Shown here: positions 6,209 through 13,774 of the stretch, piece by piece
How positions within the stretch are numbered: position 1 is the first letter of the stretch
Layout of the letters: each line of letters opens with the position of its first letter
Assembly (NCBI GenBank): GCA_015523665.1
Contig: WAJX01000209.1
Coordinates: forward strand, 1-14,536
Direction of reading: 5' to 3'
DNA length: 14,536 bases
DNA from: Ferroglobus sp.
Lineage (GTDB): Archaea > Halobacteriota > Archaeoglobi > Archaeoglobales > Archaeoglobaceae
The notes under the pieces: model-generated
The model's database searches: none
What the model was told of the DNA's origin: nothing
The model's input: only the letters and a program-made list of their open reading frames with translations
Program-made: the position numbers and the translations under genes

Positions 6209-7966
6209 TTAAAAATAGTAATAGTACTCCCCCTTAGCTTTCTGCTCTCGGTCAAGTCTCGAATTTATCTTATTAACCCGTGGACGCTTGGTTTCTTCAT
6301 CTCTCCTGAAAGTTATCCCAAGAATTGCTAAAAATTTATTCATACCATCTCTCATACTCAAAGGCTTACTAGCTTTTCCATATCTCGCTGGAATTCCATC
6401 AAAAACTATCAATCTATCACTCACCATATCTATCAGATATATATCATGATCAACAACAAAAACGCTCTTTGAGTTATTCATCGCAAATCTCTTTATGAGC
6501 TTTGCAACCTCAGTTCGTTGCTCTACATCGAGATGTGCTGAAGGTTCATCAAGTAGATAAAAATCTGCATCTCTTAACAAACATGCTGCAATTGCAACTC
6601 TTTGTAGCTCTCCACCACTAAGCTCATCAATTTCTTTATCCATTATTCCTTCGAGTTGAAGAGGTCTTATAAACTCTGATTTGTAATAAGATGATTCTAT
6701 CATCGGATTTATGTTTTTCAGAAACTCTCCAACTTTTAGCTTTGAATTAGCTTTAACGTATTGAGGTTTATATGAAACTTTAAGTTTAATGTCAACTTTC
6801 TCTTCATCATCTCTAATTACTCCGGCCAAAACTTTCACAAACGTCGATTTTCCAGTTGCATTAGCTCCAACTATCCCCAGAACTTCCCCTTCTTTTATCT
6901 CCCCAGAATTAGCTTCAAGAACGAAATTTTTATAAGATTTTTTAAAAGATGGATAAGTAGCAATTACTTTTTCAATTTCACTTTCTCTCGGCTGTAAAAC
7001 CTCAAACTCAATCGGCTTATCCCTAATCCTTATGTTTTCCTCACTCAAATAACCTCTCAAATATTGGTTTATTCCTACCCTCACCCCTTTGGGATTCGTA
7101 ATAGCACCATAAACTCCTGGTTCGCCATAACTGATGTGGACAAAATCTGCAAGCATGTCTAGAATTGCTATATCATGTTCTACTATCATAACCGGCTTAT
7201 TTTCCGATATTTCTCTAACAACCTTCGCTGTATTAACTCTCTCACTTATATCAAGATATGATGTTATTTCATCAAGAAAATAGAAATCTGCATCTCTTAA
7301 CAAACATGCTGCAATTGCAACTCTTTGTAGCTCTCCACCACTAAGCTCTTTGACATCTCTCTTAATCGACTTTGTAAGGTTTAACTTTTCAACAATTTCA
7401 TCTAATTTTCCAATCTCATCAACTCTCTTTAAAAGTTCTAAAACCTCACCACTATACACTTTTGGTATACCTTCAATATACTGAGGTTTAATGCTAACTC
7501 TAACTTTCCCATCTCTTAAAGCCTTAAAATAGTCAAAAAGTTCAGTTCCAGAAAACCTTTCAAGTATCTCATCCCAACCAGCATCCTCTTTCCCAAGATT
7601 TGGCTTGAGTTGTCCTGACAAGATTTTCAAAGCAGTAGTTTTCCCAGTTCCGTTAGGCCCTAAAATTCCTACAACGTAACCTCTTCTCGGAATTGGTAAA
7701 TTGTAAAGTATAAACCCATTCTTTCCGTATCTGTGAACTTCTCTACCCTCAAGTTGATGAGGTAAACCGATAATTGAAATAGCCCTAAAAGGACATTTCT
7801 TAACACAAATCCCACAACCAACACATAGCTCCTCACTTATAATAGCCTTCTCCTCAACAACTATAGTCTCATCTCCCATCCTTACTCTAGGGCAGTATTT
7901 CATACATTCTAAGCTACATCTCTTAGGCTGACACCTATCTTTGTTGACAACTGCAATTCTATACAT
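6209..7966 (-). CDS. rli1: ABCE1/Rli1 ribosome-recycling ATPase
   Basis: This iron-sulfur ABC ATPase splits ribosomes after termination. The 585 residues comprise an N-terminal domain with two 4Fe-4S clusters (C12, C17, C21, C25; C48, C51, C54, C58), then two nucleotide-binding domains. NBD1 has Walker A GPNGTGKTT (103-111), signature LSGGE (208-212), D232-E233 and H264. NBD2 has GANATGKST (367-375), LSGGE (449-453), D473-E474 and H507. The Walker B/D-loop of NBD1 reads LDEITSYLD rather than the usual DEPSSYLD, while NBD2 keeps DEPSAHLD. The DNA coding the signature region of both domains is identical over 65 bases. A ribosome site AGGGTG (7972-7977) lies five bases before the ATG and overlaps the stop of the EMC6-like gene, so the two are probably co-translated. 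Confidence 0.97.
   Translation of the reverse strand: MYRIAVVNKDRCQPKRCSLECMKYCPRVRMGDETIVVEEKAIISEELCVGCGICVKKCPFRAISIIGLPHQLEGREVHRYGKNGFILYNLPIPRRGYVVGILGPNGTGKTTALKILSGQLKPNLGKEDAGWDEILERFSGTELFDYFKALRDGKVRVSIKPQYIEGIPKVYSGEVLELLKRVDEIGKLDEIVEKLNLTKSIKRDVKELSGGELQRVAIAACLLRDADFYFLDEITSYLDISERVNTAKVVREISENKPVMIVEHDIAILDMLADFVHISYGEPGVYGAITNPKGVRVGINQYLRGYLSEENIRIRDKPIEFEVLQPRESEIEKVIATYPSFKKSYKNFVLEANSGEIKEGEVLGIVGANATGKSTFVKVLAGVIRDDEEKVDIKLKVSYKPQYVKANSKLKVGEFLKNINPMIESSYYKSEFIRPLQLEGIMDKEIDELSGGELQRVAIAACLLRDADFYLLDEPSAHLDVEQRTEVAKLIKRFAMNNSKSVFVVDHDIYLIDMVSDRLIVFDGIPARYGKASKPLSMRDGMNKFLAILGITFRRDEETKRPRVNKINSRLDREQKAKGEYYYYF
6561..6625. repeat. 65-base direct repeat, copy 1 (NBD2 of rli1)
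   Basis: This is identical base for base to 7284-7348, 723 bases away in the same gene and in the same reading frame. It encodes the ABC signature and following helix up to just before Walker B. Flanking bases differ at once on both sides. Confidence 0.97.
7284..7348. repeat. 65-base direct repeat, copy 2 (NBD1 of rli1)
   Basis: This is the partner of 6561-6625. The identity includes all synonymous positions over about 21 codons, although the two ATPase domains have diverged elsewhere. Gene conversion between the domains is the simplest explanation. Confidence 0.97.
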
Positions 7967-7971
7967 AAAGA

Positions 7972-7977
7972 CACCCT
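7972..7977 (-). promoter_or_regulatory. Ribosome binding site of rli1
   Basis: The minus strand reads AGGGTG, five bases before the rli1 ATG and overlapping the TAG stop of the upstream membrane-protein gene. A ribosome finishing the first gene would sit on this site, which favours translational coupling. Confidence 0.7.
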
Positions 7978-8236
7978 ATATATTGAGAAGTATTGTCCAC
8001 AAAATATACCAGCTTGAAATTGTTAGAAAAGATATGCCTATCCAATCTTTTGCCTCTATTTCAACACCAAATTTTGGTATTAAAAATTTATGAAGATAAA
8101 TAAATAAAAACAGTATTATTATTGCAAGCCCATCTCTTCCACGAAGATTACCAGTAATTAAAAACGAGATCATTCCTGCAATAGCCCCCATGACTAAAGG
8201 AAGATACGTCTTCACTTCTCTCACTTCACCACCCAC
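7976..8236 (-). CDS. EMC6-like small membrane protein
   Basis: An 86-residue protein with three membrane helices at about residues 11-29, 34-52 and 65-84. The tight hairpin after helix 1, the Asp-Trp before helix 3 and the overall size resemble archaeal EMC6-like proteins, relatives of a subunit of the eukaryotic membrane-insertion complex EMC. This is recognition by pattern, not by a diagnostic motif. The longest frame begins with GTG at 8236. A strong ribosome site GGTGGTGA (8226-8233) lies inside that reading and points to GTG at codon 8 (8213-8215), giving a 79-residue protein starting at the KTYLP segment. GTG at codon 5 is also possible. A TTAAATAA box at 8261-8268 predicts transcription start near 8238. 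rli1 follows nine bases later, so the two form an operon. A helper in membrane-protein insertion would suit a translation operon, but this is inference. Confidence 0.7.
   Translation of the reverse strand: MGGEVREVKTYLPLVMGAIAGMISFLITGNLRGRDGLAIIILFLFIYLHKFLIPKFGVEIEAKDWIGISFLTISSWYILWTILLNI
8226..8233 (-). promoter_or_regulatory. Ribosome binding site deciding the EMC6-like start
   Basis: The minus strand reads GGTGGTGA, an excellent match to the archaeal anti-Shine-Dalgarno sequence. It lies ten bases before GTG at 8213-8215 and inside the longest frame, so the shorter 79-residue protein is favoured over the 86-residue reading. Confidence 0.6.
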
Positions 8237-8260
8237 TTACATTACTTTATAATTACTTTT

Positions 8261-8268
8261 TTATTTAA
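8261..8268 (-). promoter_or_regulatory. TATA box of the EMC6-like/rli1 operon
   Basis: The minus strand reads TTAAATAA, the same octamer as at thrS. It predicts transcription start near 8238, giving either a nearly leaderless GTG start at 8236 or a leader of about 23 bases containing the ribosome site at 8226-8233. Confidence 0.5.
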
Positions 8269-8363
8269 TTTACTTTGTTTTTATTTTTCTAACAAATCTA
8301 CCTTTTACATACATATTATCTCATCTCACTCCATATTTTTGTTATTCACATCATTTCCTCAAC

Positions 8364-8381
8364 ATTAACATCATTAACATC
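8364..8381. repeat. 9-base tandem repeat at the thrS stop codon
   Basis: ATTAACATC occurs twice in tandem (8364-8372 and 8373-8381). The second copy overlaps the thrS stop codon (8380-8382). It is probably simple-sequence slippage. Confidence 0.7.
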
Positions 8382-10236
8382 ACCTAAGAGTGGCTCTTTC
8401 AGATAGAAGCATCGGTAATGGTAAGGGTTTATATGGTTTATCTCTGCACTCCTCCTTAACTCTATCAATCAATTCATCAACGCTCATCTCAACTCTTTTT
8501 TGACTTTCAAGTGTTGACTCTTTTCTTATGGTTACACTAACTTTATCCATCTCGACCTCTTTATCCCCAATAACAACTATATAAGGGATCCATTCAGTTG
8601 AAGCGTCTCTTACTTTTTTTCCTGTTGTCTCGTCTCTATTATCCACATCAACTCTTATCTTCTCTTTTTTAAGTTTCTCTGCTATCTCAATTGCCTTTTT
8701 AATATGTCTCCCTGCAATTGGGATTATCCTCACTTGCACAGGAGAGAGCCATATTGGAAGCATTGGTAACTTTCCACTTTTAATATCCATACTCGCCTTC
8801 TCAAGTAATGCATATATTACTCTCTCAATTGCACCACTCACTGAGCAATGAAGAATTAACGGCCTCTTCTTTCCACCATCCTCATCAATGTAAAATATCC
8901 CATATCTCTCCGCATTCTCTACATCTATTTGTACTGTACTTAAAGCCGATGCTTTATCAAGAGCATCTATAAAGTTAAATTCAAACTTTAAGACAAAATA
9001 AAAGAAGCGTTGATCCCACATCTCTACAAGTATAGGCTTTTTTAGAACATCTACAATAGAATGAATGAAATCTTTGTTATCCTCATAAAAATCTTTTGTT
9101 ACTCTTATAGCTATCTCAAAATCATCAGGAGTTATACCTATCTCCCTTAAAACTTCAACAGATAATTTATACTGATTGAAGAACTCTCTCTTGGCCTCTT
9201 CCACATCTCTTACTATCGTATGCATATCAGGCATAGTGAAAGCACGGAGTCTTCTTAAACCAACTAATTCACCTCTCTGCTCTTTTCTAAATGAATATCT
9301 GGTTAGTTCATAAATCTTCATAGGAAGGTTCTTGTATGTTATAACCGAATTGCTTGTCATCAAAAATTGGCCAAAACATGCTGCAAATCTCAAAAAGAAA
9401 TCTCTCTTATCCCCTGAGATTATGTATTGTCTTGCTGGAAATCGTTCGAGATATTTTCTAAGTGTTGGATGGGCCCTATCATACATTATCGGAGTTTCTA
9501 CTTCCATTGCACCATATTCAACACATTTCTCAGTTATAAAAGTTTCAAGGAGGTTTTTGATGAGTCTACCCTTAGGATACCACCTCATATGCCCACTATC
9601 ACTTGCCTCCTCATAATCAGCAATTTCAAGTCTTCTCATTAACTCAACATGAGGTGGTATGCGATCAACTTCCCTTCTCTTTTCAAGCTCATAACTCACA
9701 AATTTTCTCAATTTTTCATATCTATTAAAATCAAAATCTTCAATACTGACTAACTCTTTGGATGGAGTTAAGATGTACCAATAACTCCTGACCTTTTCTT
9801 CATCTTTCAAAGCTTTTGTTACTTCTACCTCCTCTTCAGCCCTTATCTCCCTCGAAAGCTCACTTAATGGGTGACCTTTGCACGATATTTTAAAGGATTT
9901 GTACCATCCAAAAGGAGCCCTATATACTTCAAAATCATCCCTGAGTTCACTTTCAATTTTTTTAAGTATATCTATAGCTATTTCTGGATCAGCAAGATTT
10001 GATGAGAGATGAGCATACGGATATATCAAAATTCTCTTAGCATTTACTTTATCAGCAACATCTCTTATCTCTCCAATAGCTTTCTCAACTATTGCTTCAT
10101 CACCCTTCTCAACTGCTGTAAAAATTACAAGAACTTCTTCAATTCTCTCCCCTTTCTTATTAAAATCTTCAGCTATCTTTGTTTTTCTTTTAACTTCATA
10201 TTCCATAAAGTCAGCATGAATTAACAGTAATTTCAT
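8380..10236 (-). CDS. thrS: Threonyl-tRNA synthetase, archaeal type
   Basis: Charges tRNA-Thr with threonine in the cytoplasm and removes mischarged serine. The 618 residues start with the archaeal editing domain, a D-aminoacyl-tRNA-deacylase-like fold (about 1-140). It shows H7 and D9 in [15 protein letters not shown] (72-80) and SCKGHP (118-123). The class II catalytic core follows, with motif 2 around FRKEQRGE and motif 3 around [13 protein letters not shown]. Zinc ligands are C287 (FAACFGQ), H339 (MPDMH) and H463 (ILHCS). The C-terminal anticodon-binding domain begins near 495. All expected parts are present. The ATG is preceded by TTAAATAA centred 25.5 bases upstream, so the message is probably leaderless. 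The EMC6-like gene lies 143 bases downstream and has its own promoter. Confidence 0.97.
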   Translation of the reverse strand: MKLLLIHADFMEYEVKRKTKIAEDFNKKGERIEEVLVIFTAVEKGDEAIVEKAIGEIRDVADKVNAKRILIYPYAHLSSNLADPEIAIDILKKIESELRDDFEVYRAPFGWYKSFKISCKGHPLSELSREIRAEEEVEVTKALKDEEKVRSYWYILTPSKELVSIEDFDFNRYEKLRKFVSYELEKRREVDRIPPHVELMRRLEIADYEEASDSGHMRWYPKGRLIKNLLETFITEKCVEYGAMEVETPIMYDRAHPTLRKYLERFPARQYIISGDKRDFFLRFAACFGQFLMTSNSVITYKNLPMKIYELTRYSFRKEQRGELVGLRRLRAFTMPDMHTIVRDVEEAKREFFNQYKLSVEVLREIGITPDDFEIAIRVTKDFYEDNKDFIHSIVDVLKKPILVEMWDQRFFYFVLKFEFNFIDALDKASALSTVQIDVENAERYGIFYIDEDGGKKRPLILHCSVSGAIERVIYALLEKASMDIKSGKLPMLPIWLSPVQVRIIPIAGRHIKKAIEIAEKLKKEKIRVDVDNRDETTGKKVRDASTEWIPYIVVIGDKEVEMDKVSVTIRKESTLESQKRVEMSVDELIDRVKEECRDKPYKPLPLPMLLSERATLR

Positions 10237-10257
10237 GGATTTACGCTTGAGATATAG

Positions 10258-10265
10258 TTATTTAA
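10258..10265 (-). promoter_or_regulatory. TATA box of thrS
   Basis: The minus strand reads TTAAATAA, centred 25.5 bases before the ATG and preceded by an A-rich stretch. The spacing places transcription start at the start codon, predicting a leaderless mRNA. Confidence 0.55.
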
Positions 10266-10717
10266 TTTTTCCTTAATTGATTACATATACAAAATAAAAT
10301 ACTTATTTATAACTTAATGGTTTGTAAATAATAAAATGTTCATCCATTAAGATTGATAAATTTTAGTAATTTGGTATTTGACACGACAAATTAATAAAAA
10401 ATAAATAATTAAATTATTTTTTAATTAATTATAAGATTATAAAATTTATAAATTATAAAAATGTAAAACAGATTGTCAACTTTAACTCAGCAATTCAACC
10501 TTTAGGTTTTGTAATGTCCTTTAATATCTTGTATACACAAAAATTTGCAGAATAGGTACAATTTTGAGCGGATTTTTGAAAGTGATCGAGTAAGAGAATA
10601 GTTTACTCGTTATCTAAATGAGCTGAAAGGATTAAATTAAACTATACTTCTAAGGGATTTTATGTTCAACTACGAGTTCAAACTTTTAACTTTCCAAAGC
10701 TTTTTGGCTCAGAAGCT

Positions 10718-11083
10718 TTATCGGCAAGTTTCGCTTTTATAGTGTTTACTTTGACGAAAGACTAACTGTAAATAATTTCCTATTATGCAAACTTTCATAA
10801 GAAATAGCCCGTTCTTCTTAACATCAATTGCAAAAATATTCATCACTTTTTATTACTTTAAGAGTTTTCATCCATAAAAGTTTGTTCCCTCTCAGTCGAA
10901 ATCAATAATTTCTCCCCAGACTTCTTTATACACCTCCATTAGCTGTAATGTGAGATAAAAACATAAAACTCTGAAAAGATTTCGCAGTTCTCTTGTTTGA
11001 AAAAAGTCTGAATATAAGTTGCTATCCCAAAAATTACCATCTCCAGATTCTCTCAATAGATTGAACCTTAACTCCTCATCAAA
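10718..11083 (-). pseudogene. Decayed gene remnant, unrecognised
   Basis: One minus-strand frame is open for 63 codons (10892-11083), with a balanced, protein-like composition including two Trp. Parts read LRESGDGNFWDSNLY and YLTLQLMEVYKEVWGEII. After four clustered stops the same frame is open again for 41 codons from an ATG at 10841-10843. No normal start or ribosome site precedes the first run. An open run of 63 codons is unlikely by chance at this A/T content, so a substituted former gene is the best reading. The hydrophobic-aromatic helix in the middle loosely recalls the end of some transposases, but I cannot assign a family. Confidence 0.4.
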
Positions 11084-11125
11084 TTATCAAATCAAAATTA
11101 ACTGAACAATCCGAGAAGAGAGCTT

Positions 11126-11227
11126 ATGAGTCTCAAATATTTGACAAGGAGTGGAAGTATTAGAATTCGTCCGGTTGAAAAATTAAGGGGAAAGATTAAT
11201 AATTCTCTAAACTTAAAATTAATTTAG
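11126..11227 (+). CDS. Possible 33-residue upstream ORF of the cytochrome gene
   Basis: An ATG-started frame of 33 codons encodes a basic peptide (five Arg and five Lys, including RSGSIRIRPVEKLRGK). It ends with TAG at 11225-11227, which shares its last base with the GTG start of the cytochrome gene (TAGTG). A purine-rich GAGAAGAGAG precedes the ATG. The arrangement fits a leader peptide that couples translation, but it could equally be a chance frame in the relic-bearing spacer. No family is recognised. Confidence 0.25.
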   Translation: MSLKYLTRSGSIRIRPVEKLRGKINNSLNLKLI

Positions 11228-11697
11228 TGAAAATGGTGAATGTTAGACTGTTCTTATTCATTCTTTTAGTTGGAGCGGGATTAATATATTTCTACCTCTA
11301 CTTAAACTCTCCAAGTTCAAATGAGTTGTGTGTTGTATGCCATAGTATGAAACCTTTTAAAGCCTCAATAGAGAGAACAGAACATGGAAAGTTTAATTGC
11401 CATGTTTGTCATCCATTTAATTCAAGAGCTTTGAGAGACGTTGTAATTTATCTTTACGAGAATCCAAGTGCCGAAGAAATAAAAAAGAGAGCAAATGTCA
11501 ATCTATTTTTCCAATGCCTTTATTGTCATAAAGTAAGTTCTGAATTGCATTCTGAACATAATGAGAAACTCATACCTTGCAATAAATGTCATTATATCCA
11601 TGAAAAGAGAAATGTGAAAGAGAGTTGTTCCAGTTGTCATGAGCGTAGCATTGTAAAAATTGTAGAAAATGGAGATTTTGATGTTGAAATAGATTAA
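11227..11697 (+). CDS. Membrane-anchored pentahaem cytochrome c, NapC/NrfH-like
   Basis: A 156-residue multihaem cytochrome anchored in the membrane by one N-terminal helix (about 7-27), with the haem domain outside the cell. There are five CXXCH sites: C35-H39, C58-H62, C97-H101, C118-H122 and C134-H138. The first two, with Met just after the first site and the spacing CHSM...C..CHP, match the NapC/NirT/NrfH quinol-dehydrogenase family. Those proteins pass electrons from quinol to an external reductase, and family members usually have four haems. The short acidic tail after the last haem is unremarkable. The listed start is GTG at 11227; ATG at 11233 is a good alternative. No partner reductase, haem-lyase or quinone enzyme is in the window, so the substrate is open. 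It stands alone between two long gene-poor spacers and ends at a T-tract. Confidence 0.88.
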   Translation: MKMVNVRLFLFILLVGAGLIYFYLYLNSPSSNELCVVCHSMKPFKASIERTEHGKFNCHVCHPFNSRALRDVVIYLYENPSAEEIKKRANVNLFFQCLYCHKVSSELHSEHNEKLIPCNKCHYIHEKRNVKESCSSCHERSIVKIVENGDFDVEID

Positions 11698-11698
11698 T

Positions 11699-11712
11699 TA
11701 TTTTTTTATTTT
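11699..11712 (+). terminator. Poly-T terminator of the cytochrome gene
   Basis: T7 at 11701-11707 followed by a second T run starts four bases after the stop codon (11695-11697). This is the usual archaeal termination signal and implies the cytochrome gene is transcribed without a downstream partner. Confidence 0.6.
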
Positions 11713-11767
11713 ATATATGTAAAAATGTGGGAATTTAGCAACCGATAATAGTTATATAAAATTTTTA

Positions 11768-12130
11768 TTAATCTAAAGAATAATAAATAAAGTCCCTCTG
11801 AAACTTTCTACTTTTCTCAACTTTTAAATCTCTTAACAGCTTATAACTTAAATTTTAAATTTCTAAATTCATGCAATCTATAATTAGATCTTAACTCATA
11901 ATTAATGCTGAATACTATTTGATGAGTATCAAGTTGTATTGCCAAATCATTCTTTTTAAATTTTTAATAATATTAGATTTAAAATAATTTTTCGTTTTAG
12001 AAATTAAGTTAGATTGTGTTGTGGTTTTGTTGATTTATTGTAGATTATAGCTAAAAGCAATCAAAAAGTAACCAATCAGAGGGGAGATTTATAGCAAATA
12101 AGTTAATTTAAAACTTTAATACATATTTCA
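11768..12130 (-). pseudogene. Possible decayed gene, unrecognised
   Basis: A single minus-strand frame runs 121 codons to a TAA at 11768-11770 with five internal stops and no shift of frame. The last 28 codons are the most protein-like, including KLLRDLKVEKSRKFQRDFIY, and a 39-codon run lies at the centre. Chance would give about ten stops at this base composition. The upper part reads like a hydrophobic segment (SPLIGYFLIAFSY). No start signal is left. I do not know the family, and the DNA is so A/T-rich that this call is weak. Confidence 0.3.
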
Positions 12131-12507
12131 CTACTTTTCACTTTACATAATGTTAGATAGCAATTTGATATATCGACCTTAATTTTAAAATTTTAATTTT
12201 TTTAATCGGTAGATTACTTTTTAGGTTGGTAAAAATTTTATAATTACGATTTCACAGATAAGATTTGAATTTTTAATAATAAATATAAATATTATTAAAC
12301 AGCACAACTTATTTTGGATTATATGACAATTCCATCATACTTCATAATCTAAAGAAGATTTAAAATTCATAAAAAATAATTAATATATAAAATTATTAAT
12401 AAATAAAATTTAATAAATTTATTAAAAAATATAAAATACTATATTATAGCTAATTATAATTAATTAGTATATACTAAAAGATATGATATGTTGTTTTAAA
12501 GGAATAC

Positions 12508-12515
12508 TTTAAATA
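12508..12515 (+). promoter_or_regulatory. TATA box of aIF2 gamma
   Basis: TTTAAATA, preceded by GGAATAC (possible BRE), is centred 25.5 bases before the ATG at 12537. No Shine-Dalgarno motif lies between them. The message should be leaderless. Confidence 0.65.
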
Positions 12516-12536
12516 TCTCTGCTAGAACTCTCTCCC

Positions 12537-13757
12537 ATGGATGTTCCTCTACCTGAAATTAATATAGGAATGGTCGGTCACGTTGATCATGGTAAAACAA
12601 CATTAGTTTCAGCTTTAAGTGGTGTATGGACTGATAGACATAGTGAGGAATTAAAAAGAGGTATATCTATTAAACTTGGTTATGCTGATACAACCTTTAG
12701 GAAATGCCCTTTATGCGAGGAGCCAGAAGCGTTCACAGTTGAAAAAGTCTGTAAAATCCATAATATCGAAACCGAGATCCTTAGAACAGTTAGTTTTGTC
12801 GACAGTCCTGGACATGAAACTTTAATGGCAACAATGTTAAGTGGAGCGACATTAATGGATGGTGCAGTCTTAGTTATTGCTGCAAACGAAAGATGTCCAA
12901 GACCACAAACGAAAGAACATTTAATGGCTCTCGAAATAATAGGAGTGGAGAACATAGTAATCGCCCAAAATAAGATAGATATAGTTACAAGAGAGAGAAT
13001 CATGGAAAATTATAATGAGATCTTAGAGTTTATAAAAGGCACTATTGCTGAGAGCTCACCAATAATCCCCATTTCAGCTCAGCAGAAAATTAACATCGAT
13101 GCATTGATAGAGGCTATCGAAGAGACGATACCCACACCAGAAAGAGATCTCACATCCCCTCCATTAATGCATGTTGCAAGAAGTTTTGATGTCAATAAAC
13201 CTGGAACTCCGCCAGATAAGCTTCTAGGTGGTGTTTTAGGGGGTAGCTTATCCAGAGGGACTTTGAAAGTAGGAGAAGAGATCGAGATTAAACCTGGGAT
13301 AAGAGATGAAAGAGGGAATTACACATCCCTTTTCAGCGAAATTGTAAGTATAATGGCCTCTGGAAAAAAGGTAAACGAAGCTACACCTGGTGGACTTATA
13401 GGTATTGCTACAAAGCTCGATCCTTTTTTAACAAAGAGTGATGGGCTTGTTGGCAACGTTATAGGCCATCCAGATAAACTTCCAGATGTTCTTTTTGATA
13501 TAGTAATGGATGTTCAACTCCTCGAAAGAGTTATAGGAACTGAAGAAGAGGTTGTCGTGGAGAAGATAAAAATGAATGAACCCCTTATGTTAAGTATAGG
13601 AACTGCAACAACTCTTGGAATTGTAACATCCGCAAGAGATGATGTAGTTGAAGTAAAGCTAAAAAGACCAGTTTGTGCTGAAAAAAATGCAAGAGTTGCA
13701 ATAAGTAGGAGAGTTGGCTCAAGATGGCGTCTAATAGGAGCTGGAACAATAAAATGA
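12537..13757 (+). CDS. Translation initiation factor aIF2, gamma subunit
   Basis: The GTPase subunit of aIF2, which brings initiator Met-tRNA to the small ribosomal subunit. The 406 residues are full length. GTPase motifs are GHVDHGKT (14-21), DSPGH (89-93), NKID (145-148) and SAQ (180-182), followed by two beta-barrel domains. The switch region has [11 protein letters not shown]. The zinc knuckle reads C57, C60, C72 and then H75 (CKIH) where the fourth ligand in most relatives is Cys. His can bind zinc, so the knuckle may be intact. Expression is probably leaderless from TTTAAATA at 12508-12515. The gene is followed after 17 bases by the PIN-domain gene on the same strand, and then by gyrB. 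The AT-rich DNA upstream contains no other gene for over 800 bases. Confidence 0.97.
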   Translation: MDVPLPEINIGMVGHVDHGKTTLVSALSGVWTDRHSEELKRGISIKLGYADTTFRKCPLCEEPEAFTVEKVCKIHNIETEILRTVSFVDSPGHETLMATMLSGATLMDGAVLVIAANERCPRPQTKEHLMALEIIGVENIVIAQNKIDIVTRERIMENYNEILEFIKGTIAESSPIIPISAQQKINIDALIEAIEETIPTPERDLTSPPLMHVARSFDVNKPGTPPDKLLGGVLGGSLSRGTLKVGEEIEIKPGIRDERGNYTSLFSEIVSIMASGKKVNEATPGGLIGIATKLDPFLTKSDGLVGNVIGHPDKLPDVLFDIVMDVQLLERVIGTEEEVVVEKIKMNEPLMLSIGTATTLGIVTSARDDVVEVKLKRPVCAEKNARVAISRRVGSRWRLIGAGTIK

Positions 13758-13774
13758 AAGATGAATGAAGATAG

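Larger units (their letters stand above)
10237..11226. other. Long spacer with relic coding traces
   Basis: Bases 10237-10480 are almost pure A/T and hold only the thrS promoter. Bases 10540-11200 have a more balanced composition, as if once coding, and include a minus-strand relic (10718-11083). On the plus strand, 11126-11227 is an open 33-codon frame before the cytochrome gene. No RNA gene, inverted-repeat element or tRNA fragment was recognised. Confidence 0.5.
11698..12536. other. Long AT-rich spacer before aIF2 gamma
   Basis: Begins with the terminator of the cytochrome gene. Bases 11768-12130 carry a weak minus-strand coding trace. Bases 12230-12500 are close to pure A/T and include the perfect 16-base palindrome TTAATAAATTTATTAA at 12410-12425. 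The promoter of aIF2 gamma closes the stretch. Nothing else was recognised. Confidence 0.5.

Noticed and set aside
6561..7348. Repeat pair as a mobile element or CRISPR-like unit
   Set aside because: Both copies lie in frame within conserved protein motifs of one gene, and there is no array or terminal inverted repeat.
9332..10224. Three plus-strand frames of 71-94 codons
   Set aside because: All are antisense to thrS, whose domains are intact and clear.
12410..12425. Palindrome as replication-origin element
   Set aside because: There is no origin-recognition box pattern or cdc6/orc1 gene nearby; A/T-rich DNA yields such palindromes by chance.
12680..13003. 107-codon minus-strand frame
   Set aside because: It is antisense to the GTPase domain of aIF2 gamma.
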